NCBI GenBank assembly: GCA_966211965.1
Contig: CBIHON010000035.1
Location: forward strand, 1-52,609
Source of the DNA: CBIHON01 sp966211965
GTDB lineage: Bacteria; Pseudomonadota; Gammaproteobacteria; Burkholderiales; Burkholderiaceae_D
Length of the DNA stretch: 52,609 nt
Reading direction: 5' to 3'
The position numbers were made by a program, and so were the translations under genes. Positions 42,439-50,439 of this stretch are shown here, one piece after another (position 1 is the first letter of the stretch; every line of letters starts with the position of its first letter). The notes beneath the pieces were generated by a model. It saw only the letters and a program-made list of their open reading frames with translations, had not been told where the DNA came from and ran no database searches.

Positions 42439-44322
42439 ATGGAGACTTCGAAGTCCCTGCCCGAATATCAGACCGAACTGCTGGTCAACAGCCTGAAGCA
42501 GGTTTTCGGCGAGTTCGACGATGCAATGCTCAAGACGCTGGCGCCGCTATTGGAATGGGTCGAATTGGCGGGCGGCCAAACCCTGCTGCGGGAAGGCGAT
42601 CACGGCGACGATCTGCATTTCGTGATCAGCGGCCGGCTGCGCGCGTATGTGCGCAACGACGCCGGCGGGCAGACCTTGATCGGCGAAATCATGCGCGGCC
42701 AGACCATCGGCGAAATGGCCTTGTTCACCGGCGAGCCACGCTCGGCCACGGTGATCACGATCCGCGATTCGGTGCTGGTGCGCATGACGCGTCCGATTTT
42801 CGAGCAATTGCTGTCGGAATATCCGCTGCTGTCTCTCAGCATGACGCGGCTCATCATCGAACGCTTGAAGCGCTCCAACAATCCGCGCGCCGGCAACTGG
42901 CGGCCGGTCAATATCTGCCTGCTGCCGATCACGGCCGGCCTCGATCCGGCCATCCTCGGGGCCCGGCTGGTGAATGCCTTGTCGCGTCACGAACCGGCCT
43001 TGCTGGTGAGTTCCGCCACCATCGGCACCATGCTGCATGACCCGACCATTGCCGAAGCCAATCGCAGCCAGGTGCAGCGCTACCGGCGCCTGACGCAAAC
43101 GCTGGACGAGCTGGAATCGCGCCACAACACGCTGGTCTTCGTACCGGATGCCGATCCCGATTCGGAGTGGACCAGGCGCTGCATCCGCTATGCCGACGAA
43201 GTGCTGCTGTTGGCGGATGCCGATGCGCCGCCGGCGATTCATCCGCATGAAACCCGCTACTTGATGAAAGAGGAAAAGCTGACCGGCGCACGCCAGGTGC
43301 TGGTGCTGCTGCATCGCCATAACAAGACGCTGCCGACCGATACGCACCGCTGGCTCGACCGCCGTCCGCTGGCCGGACACATTCACATCCGGCCCGACGT
43401 CATCCGCGATATCGAACGCCTGGCCCGCATCGAAAGCGGACGCGCCATCGGCCTGGTGTTTTGCGGCGGCGGCGCACGCGGCTTCGCGCATCTGGGGGTC
43501 TACAAAGCCTTATGTGAATACGGCATCGACGTCGACTACGTCGGCGGCACCAGCATCGGCGCCGTGATGGGCGCGTTCTCCGCCTTCGACATGCCGCCCG
43601 AACTGGTGATCGCCAGGGCGCGCAAAGCTTTTCAGCTCAATCCCACCAGCGACTACAACCTGATTCCCCTGCTCTCTCTGATCAAGGGCCGGAAACTGAA
43701 ACGCGTGATCGAGGGCGCGATCCAGGAATGCGTCGGCGTCGATGCCGATATCGAAGACACCTGGAAGAATTTTTTCTGCGTCGCCACCAACTACTCGCGC
43801 ACCAGCGAACTGGTAATTTCGCGCGGCAAGCTGGCCAAGAGCGTGCGTGCCAGCGTCTCGATTCCCGGCGCCTTGCCGCCGGTGATTCACAACGGCGACC
43901 TGCTGGTCGACGGGGGGACTTTCAATAACTTTCCGACCGACGTGATGGCGCGCATGGGCGTGGGCAAGATGATCGGCGTCGACTTGATGCAGGAACAATT
44001 GCGCGAGGTCAAACTGGAAGAGGTGCCAGGCACGTGGGCACTGCTTAGGAACAGTTTGCGCAAGGCGGAAGACAGGAAATTCTGGCTTCCTTCTCTGACC
44101 AGCACCTTGCTGAATGTAACCTTGCTGTATAGCGCTTCGCGTCAGAAAGCGGCGCGCGAAATGATCGACCTGTGCTTTCATCCCGACTTGCGCGATGTCG
44201 GTATGTTGAAGTGGGGCGAATTTGATCGCGCGGTCGACATCGGCTATCGGCATGCAATCCAGGTATTGTCCGGCATGACCGCGCAACAGCTCGCGCCCTA
44301 TCGCAATTCCCAGTCAGAATAG
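42439..44322 (+). CDS. cNMP-binding and patatin-like phospholipase (NTE type)
   Basis: A 627-residue protein. Residues about 20-140 form a cyclic-nucleotide-binding beta barrel (REGDHGDDLHFVISGRL, then the phosphate cassette GEMALFTGEPRSATV). A middle region (about 155-330) lies before the patatin domain. That domain has the oxyanion motif GGGARG (343-348), nucleophile Ser372 in GTSIG, and catalytic Asp491 in DGG. This is the bacterial neuropathy-target-esterase arrangement, a lysophospholipase or phospholipase controlled by a nucleotide-like ligand. ATG at 42439 begins the cNMP domain. Confidence 0.92.
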   Translation: METSKSLPEYQTELLVNSLKQVFGEFDDAMLKTLAPLLEWVELAGGQTLLREGDHGDDLHFVISGRLRAYVRNDAGGQTLIGEIMRGQTIGEMALFTGEPRSATVITIRDSVLVRMTRPIFEQLLSEYPLLSLSMTRLIIERLKRSNNPRAGNWRPVNICLLPITAGLDPAILGARLVNALSRHEPALLVSSATIGTMLHDPTIAEANRSQVQRYRRLTQTLDELESRHNTLVFVPDADPDSEWTRRCIRYADEVLLLADADAPPAIHPHETRYLMKEEKLTGARQVLVLLHRHNKTLPTDTHRWLDRRPLAGHIHIRPDVIRDIERLARIESGRAIGLVFCGGGARGFAHLGVYKALCEYGIDVDYVGGTSIGAVMGAFSAFDMPPELVIARARKAFQLNPTSDYNLIPLLSLIKGRKLKRVIEGAIQECVGVDADIEDTWKNFFCVATNYSRTSELVISRGKLAKSVRASVSIPGALPPVIHNGDLLVDGGTFNNFPTDVMARMGVGKMIGVDLMQEQLREVKLEEVPGTWALLRNSLRKAEDRKFWLPSLTSTLLNVTLLYSASRQKAAREMIDLCFHPDLRDVGMLKWGEFDRAVDIGYRHAIQVLSGMTAQQLAPYRNSQSE

Positions 44323-44575
44323 GCTGTCTCTCTGCCGGTCACCAATCCAATGACCGTGGCGCATCTTCTCTTTCTTCGCGCGAATGAACCCCGTTGAGAA
44401 TTGTCAACGTATCGCCTGATAAGCGAATCAACTATGGATTTATGTGCGGCCGATATCTACCATAAGCTCACACAAAACACATGGGGCGAGAGATGGTTCA
44501 GGCGCGATGCGTTCACCGCCATGCCCACCTCTGAAACGACGCCTCGCCGTAGAAATTCGTTAGACAAAGATACCA

Positions 44576-45004
44576 ATGCAACTATGCCGGATAGGAATCG
44601 CAATTCTGGCGGCTTGTCTGTCGCCGGCAATTGCCGCATCGGCGCAAAACGGTGTGAGCGATTCACGTGCGTTGGAAGAGTTATATGCCGGCGTGGTAGT
44701 GGACCAGACGATCACCGTCGCGGGCCAGGATTTTTATCAGTACTTCGTAGTCTTTTGGCGGGATAAACCTTTGAGCGAACGGTATGCCATATCGATCCAT
44801 GAACGTCCCTCGGCACGCTGGGGAAATCAGGTATGGATCGAATATGCGCAGCGGCGCGTGTTCCAAACCACCTTGCCGGCCTCGCGCGCGGCCATCAAGC
44901 CGGTGAGCGAACAGGCGGCGGAAATCACTTACCAAAACGTGGTCGATACCGATGTCCAGCGCCTGCTTTTTCGTGACCTGGATATCGGTCCTGATGAAAT
45001 GTAG
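44576..45004 (+). CDS. csgE: Curli assembly chaperone CsgE
   Basis: A 142-residue periplasmic protein with signal peptide (MQLCRIGIAILAACLSPAIA). Hallmarks: VVVDQTITVAGQDFYQYFVV, then FWRDKPLSERYAISIHERPS, and RWGNQVWIEYAQRRVFQTTL. CsgE caps the CsgG pore and guides CsgA for export. First gene of csgE-csgF-csgG-csgB-csgA1-csgA2; csgF starts 3 bp after its stop. No csgD regulator gene is nearby. Confidence 0.95.
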   Translation: MQLCRIGIAILAACLSPAIAASAQNGVSDSRALEELYAGVVVDQTITVAGQDFYQYFVVFWRDKPLSERYAISIHERPSARWGNQVWIEYAQRRVFQTTLPASRAAIKPVSEQAAEITYQNVVDTDVQRLLFRDLDIGPDEM

Positions 45005-45007
45005 AAA

Positions 45008-45430
45008 ATGAAAATACCATCTTTAGAAACGGCGCTGCCCGCGCTGCTGATCGGACTCATCCCTCTCGCCGCAGGCGCCACCGAGCTCGTTTATACGCCG
45101 GTCAATCCAAGCTTCGGCGGCAGTCCGCTTAACGGCCAGCCCCTGCTTAATTCGGCTCAGGCGACGAACAAGCATAAAGAGCCGGTCACGCCCCTCTCGC
45201 AAAAGACTTCGCTGCAGCAGTTCAATGAAATGCTGGAGCGCTCGGTCCTCAGCCAGCTCGCCTCTGCAGCCACGTCGAATGTCCTGGGACCGGCCGGAAA
45301 GCTCACCCCTGGCACAGTAGAGACCGGCAACTTCCGCATCGTCATCACCGATCTTGGCGGCGGCATATTGCAGATTACGACGATCGACAAGGTGACCGGC
45401 GCGTCCACCTCATTCCAGGTAGGGCAATGA
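45008..45430 (+). CDS. csgF: Curli assembly factor CsgF
   Basis: A 140-residue secreted protein. After the signal peptide, the mature N-terminus ELVYTPVNPSFGGSPLNGQP followed by LLNSAQATNKHK is the CsgG-binding and pore-constricting segment of CsgF. The C-terminal GNFRIVITDLGGGILQITTI domain helps CsgB nucleation at the surface. The stop overlaps csgG as ATGA. Confidence 0.95.
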   Translation: MKIPSLETALPALLIGLIPLAAGATELVYTPVNPSFGGSPLNGQPLLNSAQATNKHKEPVTPLSQKTSLQQFNEMLERSVLSQLASAATSNVLGPAGKLTPGTVETGNFRIVITDLGGGILQITTIDKVTGASTSFQVGQ

Positions 45431-46419
45431 GGGGCGCCGGCCGGAGCCTGCTGCAGGCGGCAGGTCCATACTGCAATGAACACTTTACCGGCTTCGCCTG
45501 CGGCCGGAGTCTTTTGCCACGCGCCTTTGCCGTGCTCGGCACCCTGCTGCTGGGCGGCTGCGCAGCCACCCACCCGCCCTCCGATGTGGCACCTAACGCG
45601 CGCCTGACGCCGGCCACCAGCATCACGCGCGATTTGATGCTACTGCCCAAGCCGAAAGGCAAGGTCGTGGTGGCGGTGTACGGCTTGCGCGACCAGACCG
45701 GCCAATACAAACCTTCGCCCGACAGCGCGTTCTCGACTTCGGTGACCCAGGGCGCGGCGTCGATGCTGATCAAGGCTCTCAAGGATTCCGGATGGTTCAC
45801 GCCGGTCGAGCGCGAGAATCTTCAAAACCTGCTCACCGAGCGCAAGATCATCCGCGCGCTGGAGACCACGCAGGACAAGAACGCCGGCGCCATCAACATC
45901 CCGCAGCTGCTGCCGGCCTCGGTGATCATTGAAGGCGGCATCATCGCATTTGAAAGCAATGTACGTACCGGCGGCATCGGCGCCAACTACCTCGGCATCG
46001 GCCTGTCGACCCAGTACCGCGTCGACCAGGTCACGGTCAGCCTGCGCAGCGTCGATATCCGCGGCGGCCAGATATTGAATAGCGTGTCGACCACCAAAAC
46101 CATTTATTCCTACGAGATTCATCCCAGCGTGTTCAAGTTCGTCAACTTCAAGGATCTGGTGCAGTTCGAGGCCGGCATGACGCGCAACGAACCGGCGCAA
46201 TTGTGCGTCAAGGAAGCGATCGAGGCGGCGGTGGTGCACCTGACCGTACAGGGCTTGCGGGATCGGGTGTGGGCACTCAAGGAAGAGCAGGATTGGTACA
46301 GTCCGATCATCCAATCCTACCTCAGAGAAAACGAGGAGCAGGCGCGTCCGCAGGAGACCGGTTCAAAGGGCAGCCGGCCTTTGCCGGACGCGCCCGTCAA
46401 GCCGCTTGCGCCGACTTGA
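45427..46419 (+). CDS. csgG: Curli secretion pore CsgG
   Basis: A 330-residue outer-membrane lipoprotein that forms the nonameric curlin export channel. The N-terminus has a long pre-region, then hydrophobic AVLGTLLLGGCAA with the lipidated Cys. Core segments: PKGKVVVAVYGLRDQTGQYK, IIEGGIIAFESNVRTGGIGA, YLGIGLSTQYRVDQVTVSLR, and SVDIRGGQILNSVSTTKTI. The start is coupled to csgF; the first 30 residues are unusually long before the lipobox. A degenerate copy of its middle part is at 48183-48363. Confidence 0.95.
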   Translation: MRGAGRSLLQAAGPYCNEHFTGFACGRSLLPRAFAVLGTLLLGGCAATHPPSDVAPNARLTPATSITRDLMLLPKPKGKVVVAVYGLRDQTGQYKPSPDSAFSTSVTQGAASMLIKALKDSGWFTPVERENLQNLLTERKIIRALETTQDKNAGAINIPQLLPASVIIEGGIIAFESNVRTGGIGANYLGIGLSTQYRVDQVTVSLRSVDIRGGQILNSVSTTKTIYSYEIHPSVFKFVNFKDLVQFEAGMTRNEPAQLCVKEAIEAAVVHLTVQGLRDRVWALKEEQDWYSPIIQSYLRENEEQARPQETGSKGSRPLPDAPVKPLAPT

Positions 46420-46440
46420 TGCAGAGCGAAGGAGAACGAT

Positions 46441-46983
46441 TTGAATTACCTTGAAAAATCCGCTCACCCGAAGCAGGCAGCATCGGCCTCTGCCATTCTC
46501 CTCGCGTTTGCCGCGCTGTTGACGCTGGTCTTATCAAGTGCGGCATGGAGCGCCGATCTGGCCCCGGCCGAACTCGATACCGGTGTCGGCGAAGGGCATG
46601 CCGCTGTCGTGTCCCAGTCAGGCACGCTCAATCAAGCCGCGCTCGAACAGCAAGGCATCAGGCACGTCGGGCAAATCAGCCAGAACGGCACAAGCAACCA
46701 GATACGCGCAACGCAGCAAGGCGAGCGCAATTCTTTCAACGCAAGCCAAAACGGGGAAGCCAATCTGGCGACGCTGATCCAGAGCGGCTCTTACAACACG
46801 ATCGACCTGAGCCAGGCAGGCGCGGGCAACACGGCATACGTGACACAGGGAGGCGTCGGCAATCGTGCCTTGGTTGAACAATTCGGCAACGGCAACAACG
46901 CCGATATCCAACAACTCGCCAAGCCTTCCAACGTGGCGGTTCGCCAATATGGAAACGGCCTTACGGCAAGAGTAGTCCAGTAG
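46441..46983 (+). CDS. csgB: Curlin nucleator CsgB
   Basis: A 180-residue secreted curlin. A TTG start follows AAGGAG at good spacing. An N-terminal signal region (about 1-37) precedes tandem curlin repeats with the Gln-x-Gly-xx-Asn pattern: QQGIRHVGQISQNGTSNQIR, then GSYNTIDLSQAGAGNTAYVT and NRALVEQFGNGNNADIQQL. Position upstream of two large csgA genes and the divergent last repeat fit the nucleator. A short relic of its 3' region is at about 48388-48434. Confidence 0.9.
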   Translation: MNYLEKSAHPKQAASASAILLAFAALLTLVLSSAAWSADLAPAELDTGVGEGHAAVVSQSGTLNQAALEQQGIRHVGQISQNGTSNQIRATQQGERNSFNASQNGEANLATLIQSGSYNTIDLSQAGAGNTAYVTQGGVGNRALVEQFGNGNNADIQQLAKPSNVAVRQYGNGLTARVVQ

Positions 46984-47039
46984 CAAGCGCGATTGAATCA
47001 ACCGGTTTCACTCTCGATTCACTTTATAAAGGATATCCC

Positions 47040-47963
47040 ATGAAACTTCGTCTCTCGGCAATTGCCATCGCATTCAGTCTGGCGTTCACAACATTTTCCG
47101 CGCTGGCGGCGGACAGTATAAACGTCACGCAATCAGGAGGCGGTGGTACGGTCGACGCCAGCCAGTCCGGCAATGCGGCATCGGGTGCCCGCGCCATCAC
47201 CATTCAGCAGAGCGGCAATGGCAATGAAATTACGGTGTCGCAAAAAAACATCCAGGGTTTCGGCAACGCCAGCGTCAATCAGACCAATGAGCGCAACATC
47301 GCAAAAATCGAACAGATCGACAGTACCGATGTAACGGCCGCCATTACCCAAAGCATGAACAACAACGAAGCATCGATATCGCAGACTTCTGTCAGAAATG
47401 CGACTGCAGAAATCAATCAACCCCTTAGCGGCGGCCACGCAAATATAGTGCAAAACAACGGCAGCACCAATGTGAATGCGAGCATCATCAACACCTTCAA
47501 CACGTCAAACATTGCACAGAGCAACGTCAATGTGGGCAAGGCTTTCATCAACGATCAAAACGCCGCCGCAAGTTACGCAAGCATTCGTCAATATGACGGC
47601 AATAACCTTGTTGCGTCGATTACGATTCCCAGCGGCGATATCCGCCAAAGCCTGGCAGACATAACGCAGACAGGCAGTTTTCAAAATGCATCCATCGGGC
47701 AAGCAGGCGACCTCTCGGACGTCCGGGCTCTTATAAAACAGGACGGCACGCAAAATGATGCCGCCATCCTTCAATCAGGCTTAATGGTTTCCGGCTCGGC
47801 CGAGATTATTCAAACCGGATTGGGAGGCCTGAACGTGGCCAGAATTTCGCAAAGCAGCAGCGCCAACACCGCGACCATTACGCAAAACGGCAGCAACTTC
47901 ACGGCAAACCTGAACCAGGGCGGCAGCGGTGTGAACAGGGCGACAATCTCGCAGCACTTCTAG
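47040..47963 (+). CDS. csgA: Major curlin subunit CsgA, copy 1
   Basis: A 307-residue secreted amyloid subunit, twice the size of the enterobacterial 150-residue CsgA. The signal peptide MKLRLSAIAIAFSLAFTTFS is followed by more than ten curlin-type repeats with Gln, Asn and Ser at fixed spacings (QSGNGNEITVSQ, ATAEINQ, ADITQTGSFQNASIGQ, ATITQNGSNFTANLNQ). GGATATCCC is the ribosome binding site. Its stop codon TAG is formed by a MITE insertion; copy 2 ends in TAA at the same place. Confidence 0.92.
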   Translation: MKLRLSAIAIAFSLAFTTFSALAADSINVTQSGGGGTVDASQSGNAASGARAITIQQSGNGNEITVSQKNIQGFGNASVNQTNERNIAKIEQIDSTDVTAAITQSMNNNEASISQTSVRNATAEINQPLSGGHANIVQNNGSTNVNASIINTFNTSNIAQSNVNVGKAFINDQNAAASYASIRQYDGNNLVASITIPSGDIRQSLADITQTGSFQNASIGQAGDLSDVRALIKQDGTQNDAAILQSGLMVSGSAEIIQTGLGGLNVARISQSSSANTATITQNGSNFTANLNQGGSGVNRATISQHF

Positions 47964-48082
47964 AGCAGTTTCAGCCTGACTGTACAGGAGCCAAGGTTGA
48001 GCCGAGAAGCGCAACCGTACGAATGGTACGGTGCGCATCGCAGGCGCAAGATTGGCCGTGTACGGCCAGGATGAAACTGCTC
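47963..48082. mobile_element. 120-bp MITE with TA target duplication
   Basis: The 24-base ends are inverted repeats with three mismatches (left GAGCAGTTTCAGCC..., right the complement of GAGCAGTTTCATCC...). They are flanked by TA at 47961-47962 and 48083-48084. The interior has another palindrome (ACCGTAC/GTACGGT) and no coding capacity. The insertion lies exactly in the TAA stop of csgA copy 1, turning it into TAG. A lone left end of the same family is at 32494-32517. The TA duplication suggests mobilisation by an IS630/mariner- or IS5-like transposase, not present here. Confidence 0.85.
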
Positions 48083-48084
48083 TA

Positions 48085-48182
48085 AGCAATGTCCAGCGCG
48101 AGGAACACAATGCCGCCCGCAATCAAGACACACGCTATGACGTGAAACAACTGCGGCATTACACCAAGGAACGCCGAGGACG
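48085..48182 (-). pseudogene. Relic of the eamA 3' end
   Basis: Translating the minus strand gives SSAFLGVMPQLFHVIACVLI and then AGGIVFLALDIA. It corresponds to SSAFLGEMPQLYHVAAFALI, then VGGIVVSSR, the C-terminus of the transporter at 49420-50316. The frame is uninterrupted over about 30 codons. It stops abruptly at a junction with csgG-like sequence at about 48182. Confidence 0.85.
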
Positions 48183-48363
48183 GTTGCCGCCGGCCTCGGC
48201 GACATCAAAGGCGGCATCATCACTTTTGAACGCAATATGTACACCGATGGACCCGGCGCCAGCCACCTCGGCATCGGCCGGCGACCCAATGCCAGATCGA
48301 TCGAGCCATGGTCAGCTTGCGCGCAACATCAATATCCGCAACGGCCGGCTATTGACCAGATAG
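48183..48363 (+). pseudogene. Relic of the middle of csgG
   Basis: The DNA aligns through most of its length with csgG positions about 45909-46085. One frame reads GGIITFERNMYTDGPGASHL and then GIG, against GGIIAFESNVRTGGIGANYL and then GIG in CsgG. A second frame resumes as VSLRATSISATAG against VSLRSVDIRGGQI. At least one frameshift and a stop are present. It has no start and cannot be functional. Confidence 0.85.
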
Positions 48364-48387
48364 CCCCAGTCAAGGCGCGTGCATCAT

Positions 48388-48434
48388 GCGGCGAGGTCCG
48401 GCAATCGCGCTTTGCTCGAACAATTCAGCAAGAC
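48388..48434 (+). pseudogene. Short relic of csgB
   Basis: CGGCAATCG-GC-TTG--T-GAACAATTC-GCAA is shared with csgB around 46853-46890, giving GNRALLEQFSK against GNRALVEQFGN. It lies between the csgG relic and csgA copy 2, the position expected in a duplicated csgG-csgB-csgA unit. Only about 45 bp remain recognisable. Confidence 0.65.
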
Positions 48435-48497
48435 AAAACTGATTTCATCCCCCCAATTCATTTTTCACCCCCGATTCACTTTACAAAGGACATCCCT

Positions 48498-49418
48498 ATG
48501 AAACTTCGTCTCTCGGCAATTGCCATTGTATTCAGCCTGGCATACGCAGTATTTCCCGCATTGGCGGCAGACAGCATCAATGTCACGCAATCAGGCGGCA
48601 ACAACACGATCGATGCCAGCCAGTCCGGCAATGCGCCATCCGGCGCCCATGCCATTGCAATCCAACAGGATGGCAATTTCAATGAAATCACGGTATCGCA
48701 AAGAAACATCCAGGGCGCCGGCAGCGCCAGCGTCAGTCAAACCAATGACCGCAACATCGCAAAAATCGAGCAAATTGATAGTACCGATGTAAAGGCCACC
48801 ATCACCCAAAGTATGGATGGCAACAATGCTGCAATATCGCAAATCAATGTCAGAAATGCGACGGCGGAAATTACTCAGTCTCATGGCGGCGGCATGGCAG
48901 GCATCTTACAAAACAACGGCAGCACCGATGTCAGTGCGGTCCTCATCAACAGTCATCCCAACTCATCGAACATTACACAGAGCAACGTCAATGTGGGCAA
49001 GGCCATCATCGAGGATGAAAGCGGCGCCGGCAATGGCGGGAGCATTCTCCAGCATGATGGCAATAATCTTTATGCATCTATTTCAATTCCCAGCGTCAAT
49101 GTCCGGCAAAGCTTTACGGATATCACGCAGACAGGCAGTTTCCAGAATGCCTCTATCGAGCTGACCAACGGGACCTCGGACAGCCACGCCTCCATACATC
49201 AGGATGGCACGCAGAATGATGCCGGCATTCTTCAATCAGGTTTGATAGCCGGCAGCGCCAACATTGTTCAAACCGGATTGGGAGGCTTGAACGTAGCCAG
49301 AATTTCGCAAACCGGCGGCGGGCATTCTGCGACCATTACGCAAAACGGCAGCAACTTCACCGCAAACCTGAACCAGAGCGGCAGCTCGAACACGGCAACG
49401 ATCTCGCAGCATTTCTAA
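48498..49418 (+). CDS. csgA: Major curlin subunit CsgA, copy 2
   Basis: A 306-residue paralogue of copy 1 with a nearly identical signal peptide (MKLRLSAIAIVFSLAYAVFP) and the same repeat plan (QSGGNNTIDASQSGNAPSG, ITQTGSFQNASIELTNG, ATITQNGSNFTANLNQSG). The upstream 20 bp (CCGATTCACTTTACAAAGGACATCCC) match those of copy 1, so the duplication included the ribosome binding site. Divergence is spread along the gene, and both copies stay open, suggesting both are used. Ends TAA, two bases before the convergent eamA stop. Confidence 0.92.
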   Translation: MKLRLSAIAIVFSLAYAVFPALAADSINVTQSGGNNTIDASQSGNAPSGAHAIAIQQDGNFNEITVSQRNIQGAGSASVSQTNDRNIAKIEQIDSTDVKATITQSMDGNNAAISQINVRNATAEITQSHGGGMAGILQNNGSTDVSAVLINSHPNSSNITQSNVNVGKAIIEDESGAGNGGSILQHDGNNLYASISIPSVNVRQSFTDITQTGSFQNASIELTNGTSDSHASIHQDGTQNDAGILQSGLIAGSANIVQTGLGGLNVARISQTGGGHSATITQNGSNFTANLNQSGSSNTATISQHF

Positions 49419-49419
49419 C

Positions 49420-50316
49420 TCAGCGAGAGGAAACCACGATGCCGCCCACGATCAAGGCAAACGCCGCGACGTGATACAGCTGCGGCATCTCACCGAGGAA
49501 TGCCGATGACATCAGCGCCGCGAACAGCGGCGTAAGGTTGCTGAAGAAGCCGGCTACGCTCGGCCCGGCGCGGCGCACACCGGCATCCCAGCAGCGGAAG
49601 GCGAGCACGGCCGGCCCGACTGCCACGTACAGCAAGGCCGCTCCCAATGGCCAGCTCCAGTCAATATGCCGCGGACTGAGCACCCATTCCGCCGACGCGA
49701 AGACACCGGACCAGACCACCCCGAAGCTGACCTGGGCCAGCAGAAAGGCGGCCCAGTTGCGCCGGATTTCCAGGGGATCCTTGGGGCGCGTCAACAGCCA
49801 GCTATAGATGGACCAGGCAATGGTCGCCAGAATCATGAAAACATCGCCCGGCACCAGGCGCAACCCCAGAAAATGGCGCCACTCACCACGGCTGAGAACG
49901 AGCAGGACGCCGCAAATCGAGAAGACTGCGCCAAGGATCTGCTTGCGTGAAATTCTTGCATCGAAAAACAAGGCGCCGGTGGCCAGCATCCAGATCGGCA
50001 TCCCGGCCGCAACCAAGGTCACGTTGATCGGCGTCGAACTTTGCAGCGCCAGGTATTGCAGCGCGTTATAGAGGCCGATCCCGAGCAGGCCCAGCACCGC
50101 GAAGCGCCGCCAATTTGCCCAAAGCCCGCTATCGCGGCGGAATATCGAACTTGCAAGCGGCAACAGCAATACGAAAGCGATGGCCCAACGCAAGAAATTC
50201 AAAGTGATCGGCGGAACCATTTCATGCACCATGCGTCCGACGATGGCATTGCCAGCCCACAACAGCGGCGGGATGGTAAGCATCAGTACGGTCGAAGGTG
50301 TGATTCTGGGATTCAT
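49420..50316 (-). CDS. EamA family (DMT superfamily) transporter
   Basis: A 298-residue inner-membrane protein with ten hydrophobic segments in two EamA repeats. The first contains PPLLWAGNAIVGRMV and FLRWAIAFVLLLPLA, the second ILATIAWSIYSWLLTRP and VGPAVLAFRCWDAGV then FFSNLTPLFAALMSSAFLGE. Members export metabolites such as amino acids. ATG at 50316 is preferred; an upstream TTG at 50358 adds 14 residues. It converges with csgA copy 2, and its 3' end has a decayed duplicate at 48085-48182. Confidence 0.93.
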   Translation of the reverse strand: MNPRITPSTVLMLTIPPLLWAGNAIVGRMVHEMVPPITLNFLRWAIAFVLLLPLASSIFRRDSGLWANWRRFAVLGLLGIGLYNALQYLALQSSTPINVTLVAAGMPIWMLATGALFFDARISRKQILGAVFSICGVLLVLSRGEWRHFLGLRLVPGDVFMILATIAWSIYSWLLTRPKDPLEIRRNWAAFLLAQVSFGVVWSGVFASAEWVLSPRHIDWSWPLGAALLYVAVGPAVLAFRCWDAGVRRAGPSVAGFFSNLTPLFAALMSSAFLGEMPQLYHVAAFALIVGGIVVSSR

Positions 50317-50439
50317 GAGAGTGGTCCGGCATTGCACCGCGATTGCCTGGATAGTCAAGCGATGCCGTGAGGATACTTGATTTTTTTGCCGGGAATCGAA
50401 CAGACCAAGAAGGACGCGTACATCTATCGAAAGACCAGC

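Noticed and set aside
42547..43491. 314-codon minus-strand frame
   Set aside because: Complement of the cNMP-binding/patatin gene.
48031..48363. 110-codon plus-strand frame between the csgA genes
   Set aside because: It runs through the MITE end and the eamA and csgG relics in mixed frames, so it is not a gene.
46560..49418. CRISPR-like regular repeats
   Set aside because: The periodicity is that of curlin protein repeats in csgB and csgA; there are no identical direct DNA repeats with unique spacers.
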